Source: Allosediminivita pacifica
GTDB lineage: Bacteria; Pseudomonadota; Alphaproteobacteria; Rhodobacterales; Rhodobacteraceae
Assembly (NCBI RefSeq): GCF_003054175.1
Contig: NZ_QBKN01000001.1
Coordinates: forward strand, 282,037 to 346,036
Reading direction: 5' to 3'
DNA length: 64,000 bases
Below are positions 33,752 to 45,220 of this stretch, piece by piece. A model generated the notes under the pieces. That model worked only from the letters and a program-made list of their open reading frames with translations. It did not search any database and was not told where the DNA came from. Made by a program: the position numbers and the translations under genes. Numbering within the stretch: the first letter of the stretch is position 1; each line of letters starts with the position of its first letter.

Positions 33752-35005
33752 ATGCGATTTTCAGGGCTGCGCGTTCTGCGCGAGGGGCTGACAGGCAACA
33801 AGGGGTGGGTGCCGCACTGGCGCGATCCCGAGCCGAAATCCGAATACGACATCGTCATCATCGGCGGTGGGGGGCACGGCCTTGCCACTGCCTACTACCT
33901 TGCCCGCGAACACGGGCTCACCAACATCGCGGTGCTGGAGAAGGGCTACCTCGGCGGCGGCAACGTGGGGCGCAACACCACCATCGTGCGGGCGAACTAC
34001 TTCCTGCCCGGCAATTCCGAGTTCTACTCGCACTCCCTCAAGCTCTGGGAGGGGCTGGAGCACGAGCTGAACTACAACGTGATGCATTCGCAGCGCGGGC
34101 TGATCAATCTCTTCCACAGCGACGGCCAGCGCGACGCCTTCGCCCGGCGCGGCAACGCGATGATCAACCAGGGCGACGACGCCATCCTGCTCGACCGCGA
34201 GGGCGTGCGCGAACATCTGCCCTACCTCAATTTCGACAGCGGTCGATTCCCGATCCACGGCGGGCTCTACCACCCGCGCGGCGGCACCGCCCGGCACGAC
34301 GCCGTGGCCTGGGGCTATGCCCGCGGCGCCGACAGCCGGGGCGTGGATCTGATCCAGAATTGCGAGGTCACCGGCATCGACACCGAGGGTGGCCGCGTCA
34401 CCGGAGTGCAGACCACGCGCGGCGCGATCAAGGCCAAGAAGGTCGGCATCGTCGTCGCGGGACGCTCGGGACAGGTTGCCGCCATGGCGGGCATGCGCCT
34501 GCCGATCGAAAGCCACGTGCTGCAGGCCTTCGTGACCGAGGGGCTCAAACCCTGCATCGACCACGTGGTGAGCTTTGGCATGGGGCATTTCTACATCAGC
34601 CAGTCCGACAAGGGCGGGCTGGTCTTCGGCGGCGACCTCGACATGTACGCCTCCTACGCGCAGCGCGGAAACCTGCCCCTGACCGAACACGTGATGGAGG
34701 CCGCGATGACGCTCATGCCCATGATCGGCAAGGCCAAGGTCCGGCGCAGCTGGGGCGGCATCATGGACATGACGCCCGACGGCTCGCCCATCATCGACCG
34801 CACCGGGATCGAGGGGCTCTATATCGACTGCGGCTGGTGCTACGGCGGCTTCAAGGCGGTCCCGGGCTCGGGCTTTGCCTTCGCCCATCTCATCGCGCAG
34901 GACCGCCCGCACGACAGCGCCGCGAGGTTCCGGCTGGATCGCTTCCGCGACGGCGTGGGGCTCATGGACGAGGAGGGCACCGGTGCGCAGCACAACCTGC
35001 ACTGA
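33752..35005 (+). CDS. soxB: Sarcosine oxidase beta subunit
   Basis: A 417-residue FAD/FMN subunit of heterotetrameric sarcosine oxidase, which oxidises sarcosine to glycine, a C1 unit and peroxide. The Rossmann motif is YDIVIIGGGGHGLATAYYLA. The flavin-attachment region includes EKGYLGGGNVGRNTTIVRANY, and the C-terminal part has DCGWCYGGFKAVPGSG. The start is MRFSGLRVL at 33752; nine in-frame upstream codons lack a ribosome site. This soxB is unrelated to the thiosulfate soxB at 58375. First gene of soxBDAG. Confidence 0.95.
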   Translation: MRFSGLRVLREGLTGNKGWVPHWRDPEPKSEYDIVIIGGGGHGLATAYYLAREHGLTNIAVLEKGYLGGGNVGRNTTIVRANYFLPGNSEFYSHSLKLWEGLEHELNYNVMHSQRGLINLFHSDGQRDAFARRGNAMINQGDDAILLDREGVREHLPYLNFDSGRFPIHGGLYHPRGGTARHDAVAWGYARGADSRGVDLIQNCEVTGIDTEGGRVTGVQTTRGAIKAKKVGIVVAGRSGQVAAMAGMRLPIESHVLQAFVTEGLKPCIDHVVSFGMGHFYISQSDKGGLVFGGDLDMYASYAQRGNLPLTEHVMEAAMTLMPMIGKAKVRRSWGGIMDMTPDGSPIIDRTGIEGLYIDCGWCYGGFKAVPGSGFAFAHLIAQDRPHDSAARFRLDRFRDGVGLMDEEGTGAQHNLH

Positions 35006-35029
35006 CGCCGCGCGGCGGAGGTTTATGAC

Positions 35030-35296
35030 ATGCGGATAACCTGCCCGATCTGCGGCACGCGCGACCGGCGCGAATTCTACTACCAGGGCGCGGCCGAGGC
35101 GCTGCACCGGCCTGACCCCGAGGCCGGGGAAGACGCATGGGACGCCTACCTGCACCTGCGCGACAACCCCGCCGGGCGGACGCAGGACCTGTGGTATCAC
35201 GAGGCCGGCTGCGGCTGCTGGCTGGTGGTCGATCGCGACACGGTCACGCACGAAATCTACGGCGCCACGCTGGTGGAGGCCCGCCATGCGGATTGA
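35030..35296 (+). CDS. soxD: Sarcosine oxidase delta subunit
   Basis: An 88-residue zinc subunit. Ligands are visible as CPICGTRDRREFYYQG (two cysteines at the N-terminus) and WYHEAGCGCWLVVDR (histidine and cysteines). The overall form is typical of the delta chain, which stabilises the complex. It overlaps the alpha-subunit gene by 11 bases. Not the sulfur-oxidation soxD at 61407. Confidence 0.94.
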   Translation: MRITCPICGTRDRREFYYQGAAEALHRPDPEAGEDAWDAYLHLRDNPAGRTQDLWYHEAGCGCWLVVDRDTVTHEIYGATLVEARHAD

Positions 35297-38216
35297 GGGC
35301 AGGGGCCGCATCGACCGGACCCGCGAGGTCAAGTTCCTCTTCGATGGCGTGGTGCGTGCTGGGCACCCCGGCGACACGCTTGCCTCGGCGCTCATGGCCT
35401 CGGGGCAGATGCTCATGGGGCGCAGTTTCAAGTATCACCGCCCGCGCGGCGTGCTCACTGCCGGTTCGGAAGAACCCAACGCGCTGGTCATCACGGGCCA
35501 CGGGGGCAGGGCGGAGCCCAACCGCCGCGCCACCATGGTCGAGATCCACGACGGCCTCGAGGCGCGCAGCCAGAACCGCTGGCCCTCGCTCGACTTCGAT
35601 ATCCTGTCGCTGAACGACCGCTTCGCGCCCTTCCTTGGCGCGGGTTTCTACTACAAGACCTTCATGGGCCCCGGGAAAACCTGGGAAAAGCTCTTCGAGC
35701 CGCTCATCCGTGGTGCCGCCGGTCTCGGGGCACTTTCGGGCGCGCCCAATGCCGAGACCTACGAGAAGGCCTGGGCTTTCTGCGACGTGCTGGTGATCGG
35801 TGGCGGGCCTGCGGGTCTCATGGCGGCGCTGTCGGCCGCCAGGGCCGGTGCGGATGTGATCCTCTGCGAGGAGGATCGCGATTTCGGCGGTCGCCTTCTG
35901 GCCGAGGACGAGCAGGTGGGCGGACAGCCCGGAGCCGACTGGGCCGCGGCGCTCGCGGCTGAACTGGCGGGGATGGACAACGTCCGCCTCATGCCGCGCA
36001 CGACCGTTACCGGCGCCTATGACCAGGGCACCTACGGCGCGCTGGAACGCAGCGGGCAGCACTTGGCTGAACCCGGCGATCTGCCGCGCGAATGTTTCTG
36101 GCGGATCGTGGCCAAGCGCGCGGTGCTCTGCGCCGGGGCGCTGGAGCGCCACATCGCCTTCCGCGACAACGACCGGCCCGGCGTGATGATGGCGGGCGCG
36201 CTGCGCGCCTATCTCAACCGCTGGGGCACTGTTCCGGGGCGGCAAGTGGCGGTTTTCGGCAACAACGACGACGCCCATCGCACCGCGCGGGACATGGCCG
36301 CCGCCGGGCTGGAGGTGGTCGCCCTCGTCGATTCCCGCCACGAGGCCGAGAACCTTGCCGGCGACGTGCCCTTCTATCCCGGCTGGCAGGTGACTCGCGC
36401 CCATGGGGGGTCTGCGCTCGAGGCGATCTCGCTGCGCGCGCCGGATGGTGGCGAACGGCGGCTTGCCGTGCAGGCGCTGGGCGTCTCGGGCGGCTGGAAC
36501 CCGACGCTGCACCTGACCTGCCACCAGGGCGCGAAACCCCTCTGGGACGACCGCATCGCCGCCTTCGTCCCGCCGGAGGGCGCGGTGCCCGGCCTGACCT
36601 CCGCCGGGGCTGCGCGGGGCAGCTTTTCGACCGCCGCCTGCCTGCGCGAGGGCGCCGAGGTTGGGGCCGAGGCCGCAGGCGCGCTTGGCTATGCCACGAC
36701 GCCAGCCGCGTTGCCCGAGGCCGAGGACGCGCCCTACAGGCTCCGCCGCCTCTGGGCGGTCGAGGGCAAGGGCCGCGCCTGGCTCGACTTCCAGAACGAC
36801 GTGACCGTCAAGGACGTGAAGCAGGCCGCGCAGGAGAATTTCCGCTCGGTCGAGCACATGAAGCGCTACACCACGCAGGGCATGGCGACCGATCAGGGCA
36901 AGACCTCGAGCGTGGCGGCGCTGGCCATCCTCGCCGATGTCACCGGCCGCGCCATCCCCGAGACCGGCACGACTACCTTCCGCCCGCCCTACACCCCCGT
37001 CGCCATCGCCGCGATGGGCGCGGGGGGCGAGGGGCCGGGCTTTGCGCCCCGGCGCCTCACCACCAGCCACGCGGCCAGCGCCGCCCGCCGCGCGCCCATG
37101 ATCGAGGCAGGGCTCTGGTACCGGCCCAGCTATTTTCCGCAGAAGGGCGAGCGCGACTGGCAGGTGGCCTGCGATCGCGAGGTCCGGATGGTCCGCAACA
37201 GCGTCGGCATCTGCGATGTCTCGACGCTGGGCAAGATCGAGCTTCAGGGCCCCGACGTGGGCCGCTTCCTCGACTTCGTCTACACCAACACCTTCAGCAC
37301 GTTGAAACCGGGCCGGGTGCGCTACGGCCTGATGCTGCGCGAGGACGGCTTCGTCATGGACGACGGCACGACCGCGCGGCTCGACGACAATCGCTGGGTC
37401 ATGACCACGACCACGGCCGCGGCGGGGCAGGTCATGCGCCACCTCGACTGGGTGCATCAGGCGCTGATGCCGCAGCTCGACCTGCGCTTCGCCTCGGTGA
37501 CGGAGCAATGGGCGCAGTTCGCGGTGGCCGGCCCGAAATCGCGCGAGCTGCTCGACGGGCTGCTGGATGCCCCGCTTGGCGATTTCCCCTTCATGGCCTG
37601 CGGTCCCGTCAGCATCGGGGGCATCGACGCGCGGCTTTTCCGCATCTCCTTTTCGGGCGAAGAGGCCTACGAGATCGCGGTGCCCGCCCGCTACGGGGCT
37701 TCGCTCTTTCATGAACTCGTGAAACGGGCCGAGGCGCTGGGCGGCGGCCCCTACGGGATGGAGGCGCTGAACGTCCTGCGGATCGAGAAGGGCCATATCA
37801 CCCATGCCGAGATCCACGGCCGCACCACCGCCTTCGACTGCGGCTTCGAACGGATGGTGAGCGCGCAGAAGGACTGCATCGGCAAGACCATGGCCGCGCG
37901 GCCGGGCCTGACCGGGCCGGAGCGCGAGCAAATGGTGGGCCTGCGACCCGTCGACGGGCTGGGCAGGCTCACCGCCGGGGCGTTTCTTTTCAACGAAGGC
38001 GATCCCGCCGATCGTATCCACGCGCAGGGCTACACCACCTCGGCCTGCCACTCCCCGACGCTGGGCCTGCCGTTGGCTCTGGGGTTCTTGCGCAATGGCC
38101 GCGCGCGTCATGGCGAAAGGGTCCGCATGGTCGACCACCTGCGCGGGGTCGAGACGCTTTGCGAGGTGACGGATCCGGTTGCCTACGACCCCGAGGGAGG
38201 ACGCCTGCGTGATTGA
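35286..38216 (+). CDS. soxA: Sarcosine oxidase alpha subunit
   Basis: A 976-residue subunit. An N-terminal ferredoxin-like domain (FDGVVRAGHPGDTLASALMA, SFKYHRPRGVLTAG) is followed by an NAD-binding/flavoprotein region with DVLVIGGGPAGLMAALSAAR. C-terminal GcvT-type folate domains run from about residue 600 (FAPRRLTTSHAASAARRAPM onward). The folate site captures the methyl carbon as methylene-tetrahydrofolate. Full length for the family. Not the thiosulfate soxA at 57422. Confidence 0.95.
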   Translation: MRIEGRGRIDRTREVKFLFDGVVRAGHPGDTLASALMASGQMLMGRSFKYHRPRGVLTAGSEEPNALVITGHGGRAEPNRRATMVEIHDGLEARSQNRWPSLDFDILSLNDRFAPFLGAGFYYKTFMGPGKTWEKLFEPLIRGAAGLGALSGAPNAETYEKAWAFCDVLVIGGGPAGLMAALSAARAGADVILCEEDRDFGGRLLAEDEQVGGQPGADWAAALAAELAGMDNVRLMPRTTVTGAYDQGTYGALERSGQHLAEPGDLPRECFWRIVAKRAVLCAGALERHIAFRDNDRPGVMMAGALRAYLNRWGTVPGRQVAVFGNNDDAHRTARDMAAAGLEVVALVDSRHEAENLAGDVPFYPGWQVTRAHGGSALEAISLRAPDGGERRLAVQALGVSGGWNPTLHLTCHQGAKPLWDDRIAAFVPPEGAVPGLTSAGAARGSFSTAACLREGAEVGAEAAGALGYATTPAALPEAEDAPYRLRRLWAVEGKGRAWLDFQNDVTVKDVKQAAQENFRSVEHMKRYTTQGMATDQGKTSSVAALAILADVTGRAIPETGTTTFRPPYTPVAIAAMGAGGEGPGFAPRRLTTSHAASAARRAPMIEAGLWYRPSYFPQKGERDWQVACDREVRMVRNSVGICDVSTLGKIELQGPDVGRFLDFVYTNTFSTLKPGRVRYGLMLREDGFVMDDGTTARLDDNRWVMTTTTAAAGQVMRHLDWVHQALMPQLDLRFASVTEQWAQFAVAGPKSRELLDGLLDAPLGDFPFMACGPVSIGGIDARLFRISFSGEEAYEIAVPARYGASLFHELVKRAEALGGGPYGMEALNVLRIEKGHITHAEIHGRTTAFDCGFERMVSAQKDCIGKTMAARPGLTGPEREQMVGLRPVDGLGRLTAGAFLFNEGDPADRIHAQGYTTSACHSPTLGLPLALGFLRNGRARHGERVRMVDHLRGVETLCEVTDPVAYDPEGGRLRD

Positions 38217-38775
38217 ACTGGCCCCCGCATCCCCCTGCGGCGACCTGCTGCCGCTTCAGGTGGGCGACATGATCCTTGCCGAGCTGGACCTCGGCTCGCT
38301 GACCCTCGTCGCGCCCTTCGCCGGGCAGGTCGAGGCCACCTCCGACGCGCTGCACGACGCGCATGGCGTTGGCTTTCCCGATCCGGGCGTGGCGATCAGG
38401 GTGTGGGACACGCTCTGCCTCTGGTCCGGTCGGGCGCAGGCCCTGCTGGCAGGTCCGGAACCCGACGCGGCGCTGGCCTCGCTCGCAGCGCTCACCGATC
38501 AGTCGGACGGCTGGGCTGTCGTGCGGCTATCGGGGGCAGGCGCGACCGATGCCCTGGCGCGGCTTGTGCCCATCGACCTGCGGCCCGGTGCCTTTCCGCC
38601 CGGTAGCGCCGCCCGGACCCTGCTTGGCCACATGACGGTCACGATCCTGCGTGATCCTGCCGACGTGGCGGAAACGGCCTTCACCATCCTCGCCTTTCGT
38701 TCCATGGCGACCACATTGGTCCATGAACTGGAAACCGCCATGCGCCGCGTTGCGGCCCGGGCAGAGGCGGGATAA
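38209..38775 (+). CDS. soxG: Sarcosine oxidase gamma subunit
   Basis: A 188-residue subunit. The start is GTG at 38209, overlapping the alpha stop by eight bases and preceded by GAGGGAGG at about nine bases; an in-frame ATG 30 bases earlier has no such site. Features include a GcvT-like LSLAPFAG-type core (LTLVAPFAGQ) and late LARLVPIDLRPGAFPPGSAARTLL, typical of SoxG. It completes the heterotetramer. Confidence 0.9.
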   Translation: MIELAPASPCGDLLPLQVGDMILAELDLGSLTLVAPFAGQVEATSDALHDAHGVGFPDPGVAIRVWDTLCLWSGRAQALLAGPEPDAALASLAALTDQSDGWAVVRLSGAGATDALARLVPIDLRPGAFPPGSAARTLLGHMTVTILRDPADVAETAFTILAFRSMATTLVHELETAMRRVAARAEAG

Positions 38776-38806
38776 CCCCGCGCCAGCCAATCGAACGGAG
38801 GCGACC

Positions 38807-39133
38807 ATGCAAAGCATCAAGGCCGCGGCCCTGACACTGATCCTCGCGGCCCCGGTGGCCGCACAGCAAAGCGGCACCGACGGTGCCGACACCGAGCGGC
38901 TGCAAAGCTGCACCCGCCAGGCCCAGCTTGTCGCCGGCGCCGTGGAGGCGCGCGCCGACGGGGTTTCGCAACGCCGCGCCCGGCGCGGCCTGCGCAAGGA
39001 ACTGGGTCCCGAAGCCGCCGAGATGCTGAGCGCGTGGATCTACAGCCTGCCCGAAGAGCAACTGACCCCTGCCGTGGGCGACGCCTGGCAGGCGCAGTGC
39101 ATCGCCGCGCTCGAGCAGCTCGCCAACGAGTGA
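38807..39133 (+). CDS. Small exported protein of unknown function
   Basis: A 108-residue protein with a clear signal peptide (MQSIKAAALTLILAAPVAAQ, cleaved near residue 19) and a GGAGG ribosome site. The mature part is hydrophilic, mostly helical, with two cysteines (in LQSCTRQ and AQCIAAL) that could form a disulfide. I do not recognise the family. It follows soxG by 31 bases and may be co-transcribed. Confidence 0.65.
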   Translation: MQSIKAAALTLILAAPVAAQQSGTDGADTERLQSCTRQAQLVAGAVEARADGVSQRRARRGLRKELGPEAAEMLSAWIYSLPEEQLTPAVGDAWQAQCIAALEQLANE

Positions 39134-39188
39134 GAGGCGCGCTCGCGCCCTCTCGACTCCGCGGCGCCGCGGCCCGATATTGTCGGGC

Positions 39189-41147
39189 ATGAGTCTGCCT
39201 CCCGGATTTCTCGACGAACTGCGCACCCGCATCAGCCTGAGCCAGGTGGTGGGGCGCAAGGTGTTGTGGGACAAGCGCAAATCGAACCAGGGCAAGGGCG
39301 ACATGTGGGCGCCCTGTCCCTTCCACCATGAAAAGACCGCCTCCTTCCACGTCGACGACCGGAAGGGCTATTACTACTGCTTCGGCTGCCACGCGAAGGG
39401 CGACGCGATTTCCTTCGTGAAGGAGACGGAGAACGTCGAATTCATGGAGGCGGTGGAAATCCTTGCCGGCGAGGCCGGCATGCAGGTGCCCCAGCCCGAT
39501 CCCAAGGCGCAGCAGAAGGCCGACCGCCGCACGCAGCTGACCGAGGTCATGGAGCAGGCTGTCCGCTTCTTCCGCATGCAGTTGCGCACCGCCGCCGGGT
39601 CCGAGGCCCGGGCCTACCTGCAGAAGCGCGGGCTTGATGAAGCGGCGCTGGAGCGTTGGGAGATCGGGTTTGCCCCTGCAGCCTGGGAAGGGCTGCGCAC
39701 GCAACTCGAAGGGCAGGGCGTGTCGCCGGACCTGATGCTGGGCGCAGGATTGGTGCGGCAGTCCGACAAGGGCCGCGCGCCCTATGACGTGTTCCGCAAC
39801 CGCATCATGTTCCCGATCCGCGACGGGCGGGGCCGCGCAATCGCCTTCGGCGGGCGCGCGATGGACCCTTCCGACAACGCGAAATACCTGAACTCGCCCG
39901 AGACCGAGCTTTTCGACAAGTCGCGCAATCTCTTCAACCTCCAGCCCGCCCGCGCCGCCGCGGGCAAGGGCCAGCCGCTGGTGGTGGCCGAGGGTTACAT
40001 GGACGTCATCGCGCTCAGCGAGGCGGGCTTCGAATCCTCCGTGGCCCCGCTCGGCACCGCCGTGACCGAGCCGCAGTTGCAGCTCATGTGGCGCATGTCC
40101 GAAGAGCCGATCATCGCGCTCGACGGCGACACCGCGGGACTGCGCGCCGCGTACCGGGTCATCGACCTTGCACTGCCTTTGCTCGAGGCCGGCAAGGGCC
40201 TGCGCTTTGCCATCATGCCCGAGGGCAAGGACCCCGACGATCTGCTGCGCGCCGAGGGCGCCGATGCCGTGCGCAAGCTGCTGGAAGGGGCGATTCCCAT
40301 GGTCCAGCTGCTCTGGCGCCAGGAAACCGAGGGCAAGGTCTTCGACAGCCCCGAACGCAAGGCCGCGCTCGAAAAGCGCCTGCGCGAGCGCATCGCGCGG
40401 ATCGCGGACCAGGGCCTGCGCCGCCACTACGGCGACGAGATCAAGGAATTGCGCTACCAGCTTTTCCGTCCGCAGCGCGCGCCACGCGGCTTTGGCGGGG
40501 CAGGGGGCCAGCGCGGCCCGCGCCGCGACTGGAAGGCGCCGCTGCCAGCCTCGGCAGCCGCGCGTCAGTCCCTTCTGGTGGCTGATGAACGCGGCCAGGA
40601 CCGGCTGCGCGAGCAGGTGGTGCTCTGCGCCATCCTCTCTGCGCCCGAGATCGCGCCCGAGTTCGAAACCCGCCTCGCCGAGATGGCTTGTCTCGATGCC
40701 GACCACGAAGCGCTGCGTGCTGCGATCCTGCGCAGTCTCGACGACACGCGCCTGATGCGCGAGGCCGCCGAGGCCGCGATAGGCCCCCAAGCCCTTGAAA
40801 CCCTGCTGTCTGCGCGCCATGTAGCCGTCGTGCCCTGTATCCGGCGGCCGGGCGACGCGGAACTCGCCCGTCAGACCGTGGCAGAGGAACTGGCCAAGCT
40901 TGCGGCCCACCAGGGCTGGGCCGAGGAACTGGCCGAGGCCGAGGAGGATCTTGAGGATCGGGCGGACGAGTCGATGACCTACCGCCTGGCCCAGGCGGCC
41001 GAGGCACGCAATCACGCCGGACGATTGAGCGACGAAGAAGATGCAGACTTCGACATCGGTCCCAACGGGGCCCACATCGACCGCGAGGAACGCAGTGCAT
41101 TCGATGCGCTGTTCGACAGGATTCGCTTTGAGAAATCCAAGCGCTAG
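39189..41147 (+). CDS. dnaG: DNA primase
   Basis: A 652-residue primase that makes RNA primers at the replication fork. The N-terminal CHC2-type zinc ribbon is APCPFHHEKTASF ... YYYCFGCHAKGDA. The Toprim catalytic motifs are VVAEGYMDVIAL and ALDGDTAGLRAAY. The C-terminal region for helicase binding is variable and acidic. The start is ATG at 39189 (MSLPPGF); a TTG nine bases earlier is in frame but has no advantage. It precedes rpoD, part of the conserved macromolecular-synthesis group. Confidence 0.95.
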   Translation: MSLPPGFLDELRTRISLSQVVGRKVLWDKRKSNQGKGDMWAPCPFHHEKTASFHVDDRKGYYYCFGCHAKGDAISFVKETENVEFMEAVEILAGEAGMQVPQPDPKAQQKADRRTQLTEVMEQAVRFFRMQLRTAAGSEARAYLQKRGLDEAALERWEIGFAPAAWEGLRTQLEGQGVSPDLMLGAGLVRQSDKGRAPYDVFRNRIMFPIRDGRGRAIAFGGRAMDPSDNAKYLNSPETELFDKSRNLFNLQPARAAAGKGQPLVVAEGYMDVIALSEAGFESSVAPLGTAVTEPQLQLMWRMSEEPIIALDGDTAGLRAAYRVIDLALPLLEAGKGLRFAIMPEGKDPDDLLRAEGADAVRKLLEGAIPMVQLLWRQETEGKVFDSPERKAALEKRLRERIARIADQGLRRHYGDEIKELRYQLFRPQRAPRGFGGAGGQRGPRRDWKAPLPASAAARQSLLVADERGQDRLREQVVLCAILSAPEIAPEFETRLAEMACLDADHEALRAAILRSLDDTRLMREAAEAAIGPQALETLLSARHVAVVPCIRRPGDAELARQTVAEELAKLAAHQGWAEELAEAEEDLEDRADESMTYRLAQAAEARNHAGRLSDEEDADFDIGPNGAHIDREERSAFDALFDRIRFEKSKR

Positions 41148-41215
41148 GTCCTCGGACGGCAACTTTTAAGGAAATTCGGGTGATACGGGTGTGCGAATCG
41201 TTCCAAAACGATATT

Positions 41216-41233
41216 GATTCGGTTTAACGAATC
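41216..41233. promoter_or_regulatory. Inverted repeat in the dnaG-rpoD spacer
   Basis: GATTCG-GTTTAA-CGAATC lies about 46 bases before the rpoD ATG, in the relatively AT-rich spacer. It could be part of a promoter or operator; no known motif is matched. Confidence 0.3.
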
Positions 41234-41279
41234 GCTCGGCCCGAATCCCCATCAGGGAATGCCCCAGCAGGAGAGCCGC

Positions 41280-43280
<2,001 letters not shown>

Positions 43281-43303
43281 GGCTGGCGATCACGGTATTT
43301 CGG

Positions 43304-43334
43304 AAGGGGCCGCACCATTGTGCGGCCCTTTTCA
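43304..43334 (+). terminator. rpoD terminator
   Basis: GGGCCGCAC-CATT-GTGCGGCCC followed by TTTT, 24 bases after rpoD. The tail overlaps the stop codon of the converging NmrA-like gene (43332-43334). Confidence 0.85.
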
Positions 43335-44192
43335 TTTGGCCAGTTCGATGCGCAGCAGTTCTTCGGCCGTGCGTGTCGGCCGACCGATCAGACGCGAAAG
43401 GTGACCCGTGTCGGACCGCAGCCATCCCTTTCGGGCCCCCGCTTCGCAGTCGGCGAAAAGCTCCGAGGTCTCGGGCGTCATGCCGCCCTTCCTCAGGAAC
43501 TTGCCGTATTCCTTTCGGGTCAGATGGCGATACTTCACCTCGCGCCCGGAAAGCTCTGACAGAAGGTCGGTGTACTCTTCGCGGCTGATCGCGCTGTCGC
43601 CGGCCAGCTCGTAGACCTGTCCCGCGAATTCGGAGTTGAGGATCGTCACCGCCGCCGCGGCCGCGTAGTCGCTGCGCGATGCCAGCGAGAGCCTGCCCTT
43701 GCCCGATGTGCCCGGATGTCGACCCGAGGCAAGGTCCTTTTGCAACCGGCAAGTCAGGTTCTCCAGGAACCAGCCTGTGCGCAGGATCGCGTGGTGAATA
43801 CCCGATTGCGCCAGCATGGCCTCTGTCTCGGCATGAGCCGCCGCGATGCGCAGCGGCGAACGGTCGGCATTCAGGAACGAGATGTAGGTGATGTAGGTCA
43901 CGCCGGCCTCACGGGCGGCGGCGATCACCCTCGCATTGCGTCCGGCGCGCAGCACGGGCGCTTCCGGCGATACGAGCAACAGGCGACCGACGCCTTCCAG
44001 TGCCACCCTGAGGCTTGCCGGGTCGTCACAGCTGCCGATGCGCGACAGAAGGCCCGCAGCGCTCAGCGCCTGCGCGTCGCCCGGCGTCCGGACGAGGCCA
44101 AAGACCTCTCCGTCTGGCGAGAATTTCGAAAGTTCCTTGAGGATGCAGCGGCCGAGCTCTCCGCTCGCTCCGGTGACGAGTATCGGGTTCAT
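43332..44192 (-). CDS. NmrA-like NAD(P)-binding protein (QOR2 type)
   Basis: A 286-residue atypical short-chain dehydrogenase. The N-terminal cofactor motif is ILVTGASGELGRCILKELSK. YITYISFLNADRSPLRIAAA and ILRTGWFLENL follow, as in QorB/NmrA-type quinone reductases or redox sensors. Base composition looks slightly lower in GC than its neighbours. A 15-base Fur-type palindrome lies 33-47 bases upstream, hinting at metal- or oxidant-responsive control. Confidence 0.87.
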   Translation of the reverse strand: MNPILVTGASGELGRCILKELSKFSPDGEVFGLVRTPGDAQALSAAGLLSRIGSCDDPASLRVALEGVGRLLLVSPEAPVLRAGRNARVIAAAREAGVTYITYISFLNADRSPLRIAAAHAETEAMLAQSGIHHAILRTGWFLENLTCRLQKDLASGRHPGTSGKGRLSLASRSDYAAAAAVTILNSEFAGQVYELAGDSAISREEYTDLLSELSGREVKYRHLTRKEYGKFLRKGGMTPETSELFADCEAGARKGWLRSDTGHLSRLIGRPTRTAEELLRIELAK

Positions 44193-44224
44193 GACTGCAA
44201 ATGCCTGTTTGAGCCGTACCTGCG

Positions 44225-44239
44225 GGAGAATGATTCTCC
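44225..44239. promoter_or_regulatory. Fur-family-type 7-1-7 palindrome
   Basis: GGAGAATGATTCTCC is a perfect 7-1-7 inverted repeat with the inner GAAT-G-ATTC typical of Fur-family operators, 33 bases before the NmrA-like gene start. Confidence 0.55.
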
Positions 44240-44458
44240 TCTAAGCGGTTGTCAGATCAGTAAAAGATGGCAGGGTGAAGTCGAGTCAAAGTGGAATCTG
44301 AAAAAGAAAGATGGGAATTATGCCACGCCGCTTGGTAGCCTCCGGACTGCCGCCAACTCGTTAAAAGTTTGCCCTTCTCGCGCAACTTGGCGTTGGGTGG
44401 GGCTTCCGGAAGGGCGCCCCGCCGCCGGCATGAGGTGGCAGGGCGCATCGCGACAGGA

Positions 44459-45139
44459 TCAGCCCGTCGGCATCACGAAGACTTCCTGAACGTTCGCGCG
44501 CTTGTTGGCGTGCAGCGCGTACATCACCGCCTCGGCAATGTCCTCGGGTTTGAGCTTGTCGGGCTTGCCTTCATCGAAGAAGGGCGTATCGACCATGCCG
44601 GGCGCGATGACGGTGCAGCGCCCGCCCCATTCGCGCATCTCCTCGGCGAGGTTTCCGCCGTAGCCGTGCACGAACCACTTGGAGGCCCCGTAGACCGATC
44701 CCTTGATGTGCCGGCGCCCGGCGGCCGACCCGGTCAGCAGCAGATGGCCGCCGGTCTTCTTCAGGTGCGGCGTCGCGGCCTTGGTCGTCCAGAGGACCCC
44801 GAGCACATTCAGCTCGATCATCTTGCGCCACTCATCGGGCTGGCCCTCGTCCGTGCCCGAGGTCGACAGGCCCATGCCGGCATTGGCAAAGACGGCGTCG
44901 ACTCCGCCGAACTTCTCGGCCAGCATTTCCAGTGCGCCGGTCTGGTCGTCGAGCGAGGTCGCGTCGCCGGGCAGCGCCAGCGCCTTGTCGCCGAACTCGG
45001 CCGCGAGGTCGTTGAGCTTGTCGGCGGAGCGGGCGAAGAGCCCCACGTTCCACCCCGCCTTAACCGCGGCGCGGGCGGTTTCCGCGCCAATCCCGGTGGA
45101 TGCGCCGGTGATGAACAGGGTCTTGGGTTTATCGGTCAT
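44459..45139 (-). CDS. Short-chain dehydrogenase/reductase
   Basis: A 226-residue classical SDR. The cofactor motif TLFITGASTGIGAETARAA is at the N-terminus. ANAG appears as FANAGMG, the catalytic serine in LLTGSAAGRR, and the Y-x3-K pair in VYGASKWFVHGY, followed by VIAPGMVDTPFF. Substrate unknown. It is transcribed in the same direction as the NmrA-like gene but upstream of it by about 270 bases, so they are probably separate units. Confidence 0.9.
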   Translation of the reverse strand: MTDKPKTLFITGASTGIGAETARAAVKAGWNVGLFARSADKLNDLAAEFGDKALALPGDATSLDDQTGALEMLAEKFGGVDAVFANAGMGLSTSGTDEGQPDEWRKMIELNVLGVLWTTKAATPHLKKTGGHLLLTGSAAGRRHIKGSVYGASKWFVHGYGGNLAEEMREWGGRCTVIAPGMVDTPFFDEGKPDKLKPEDIAEAVMYALHANKRANVQEVFVMPTG

Positions 45140-45220
45140 GTACCCTCACAGTAGTGATGTGTCTCGGGGGACAACGCGGGCCCCCCGCCGGAGTTGCCCG
45201 CGACCAGGGGAAAGGATGAC

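Noticed and set aside
35244..38138. 964-codon minus-strand ORF opposite sarcosine oxidase alpha
   Set aside because: Antisense shadow; the alpha subunit has full domain content on the plus strand.
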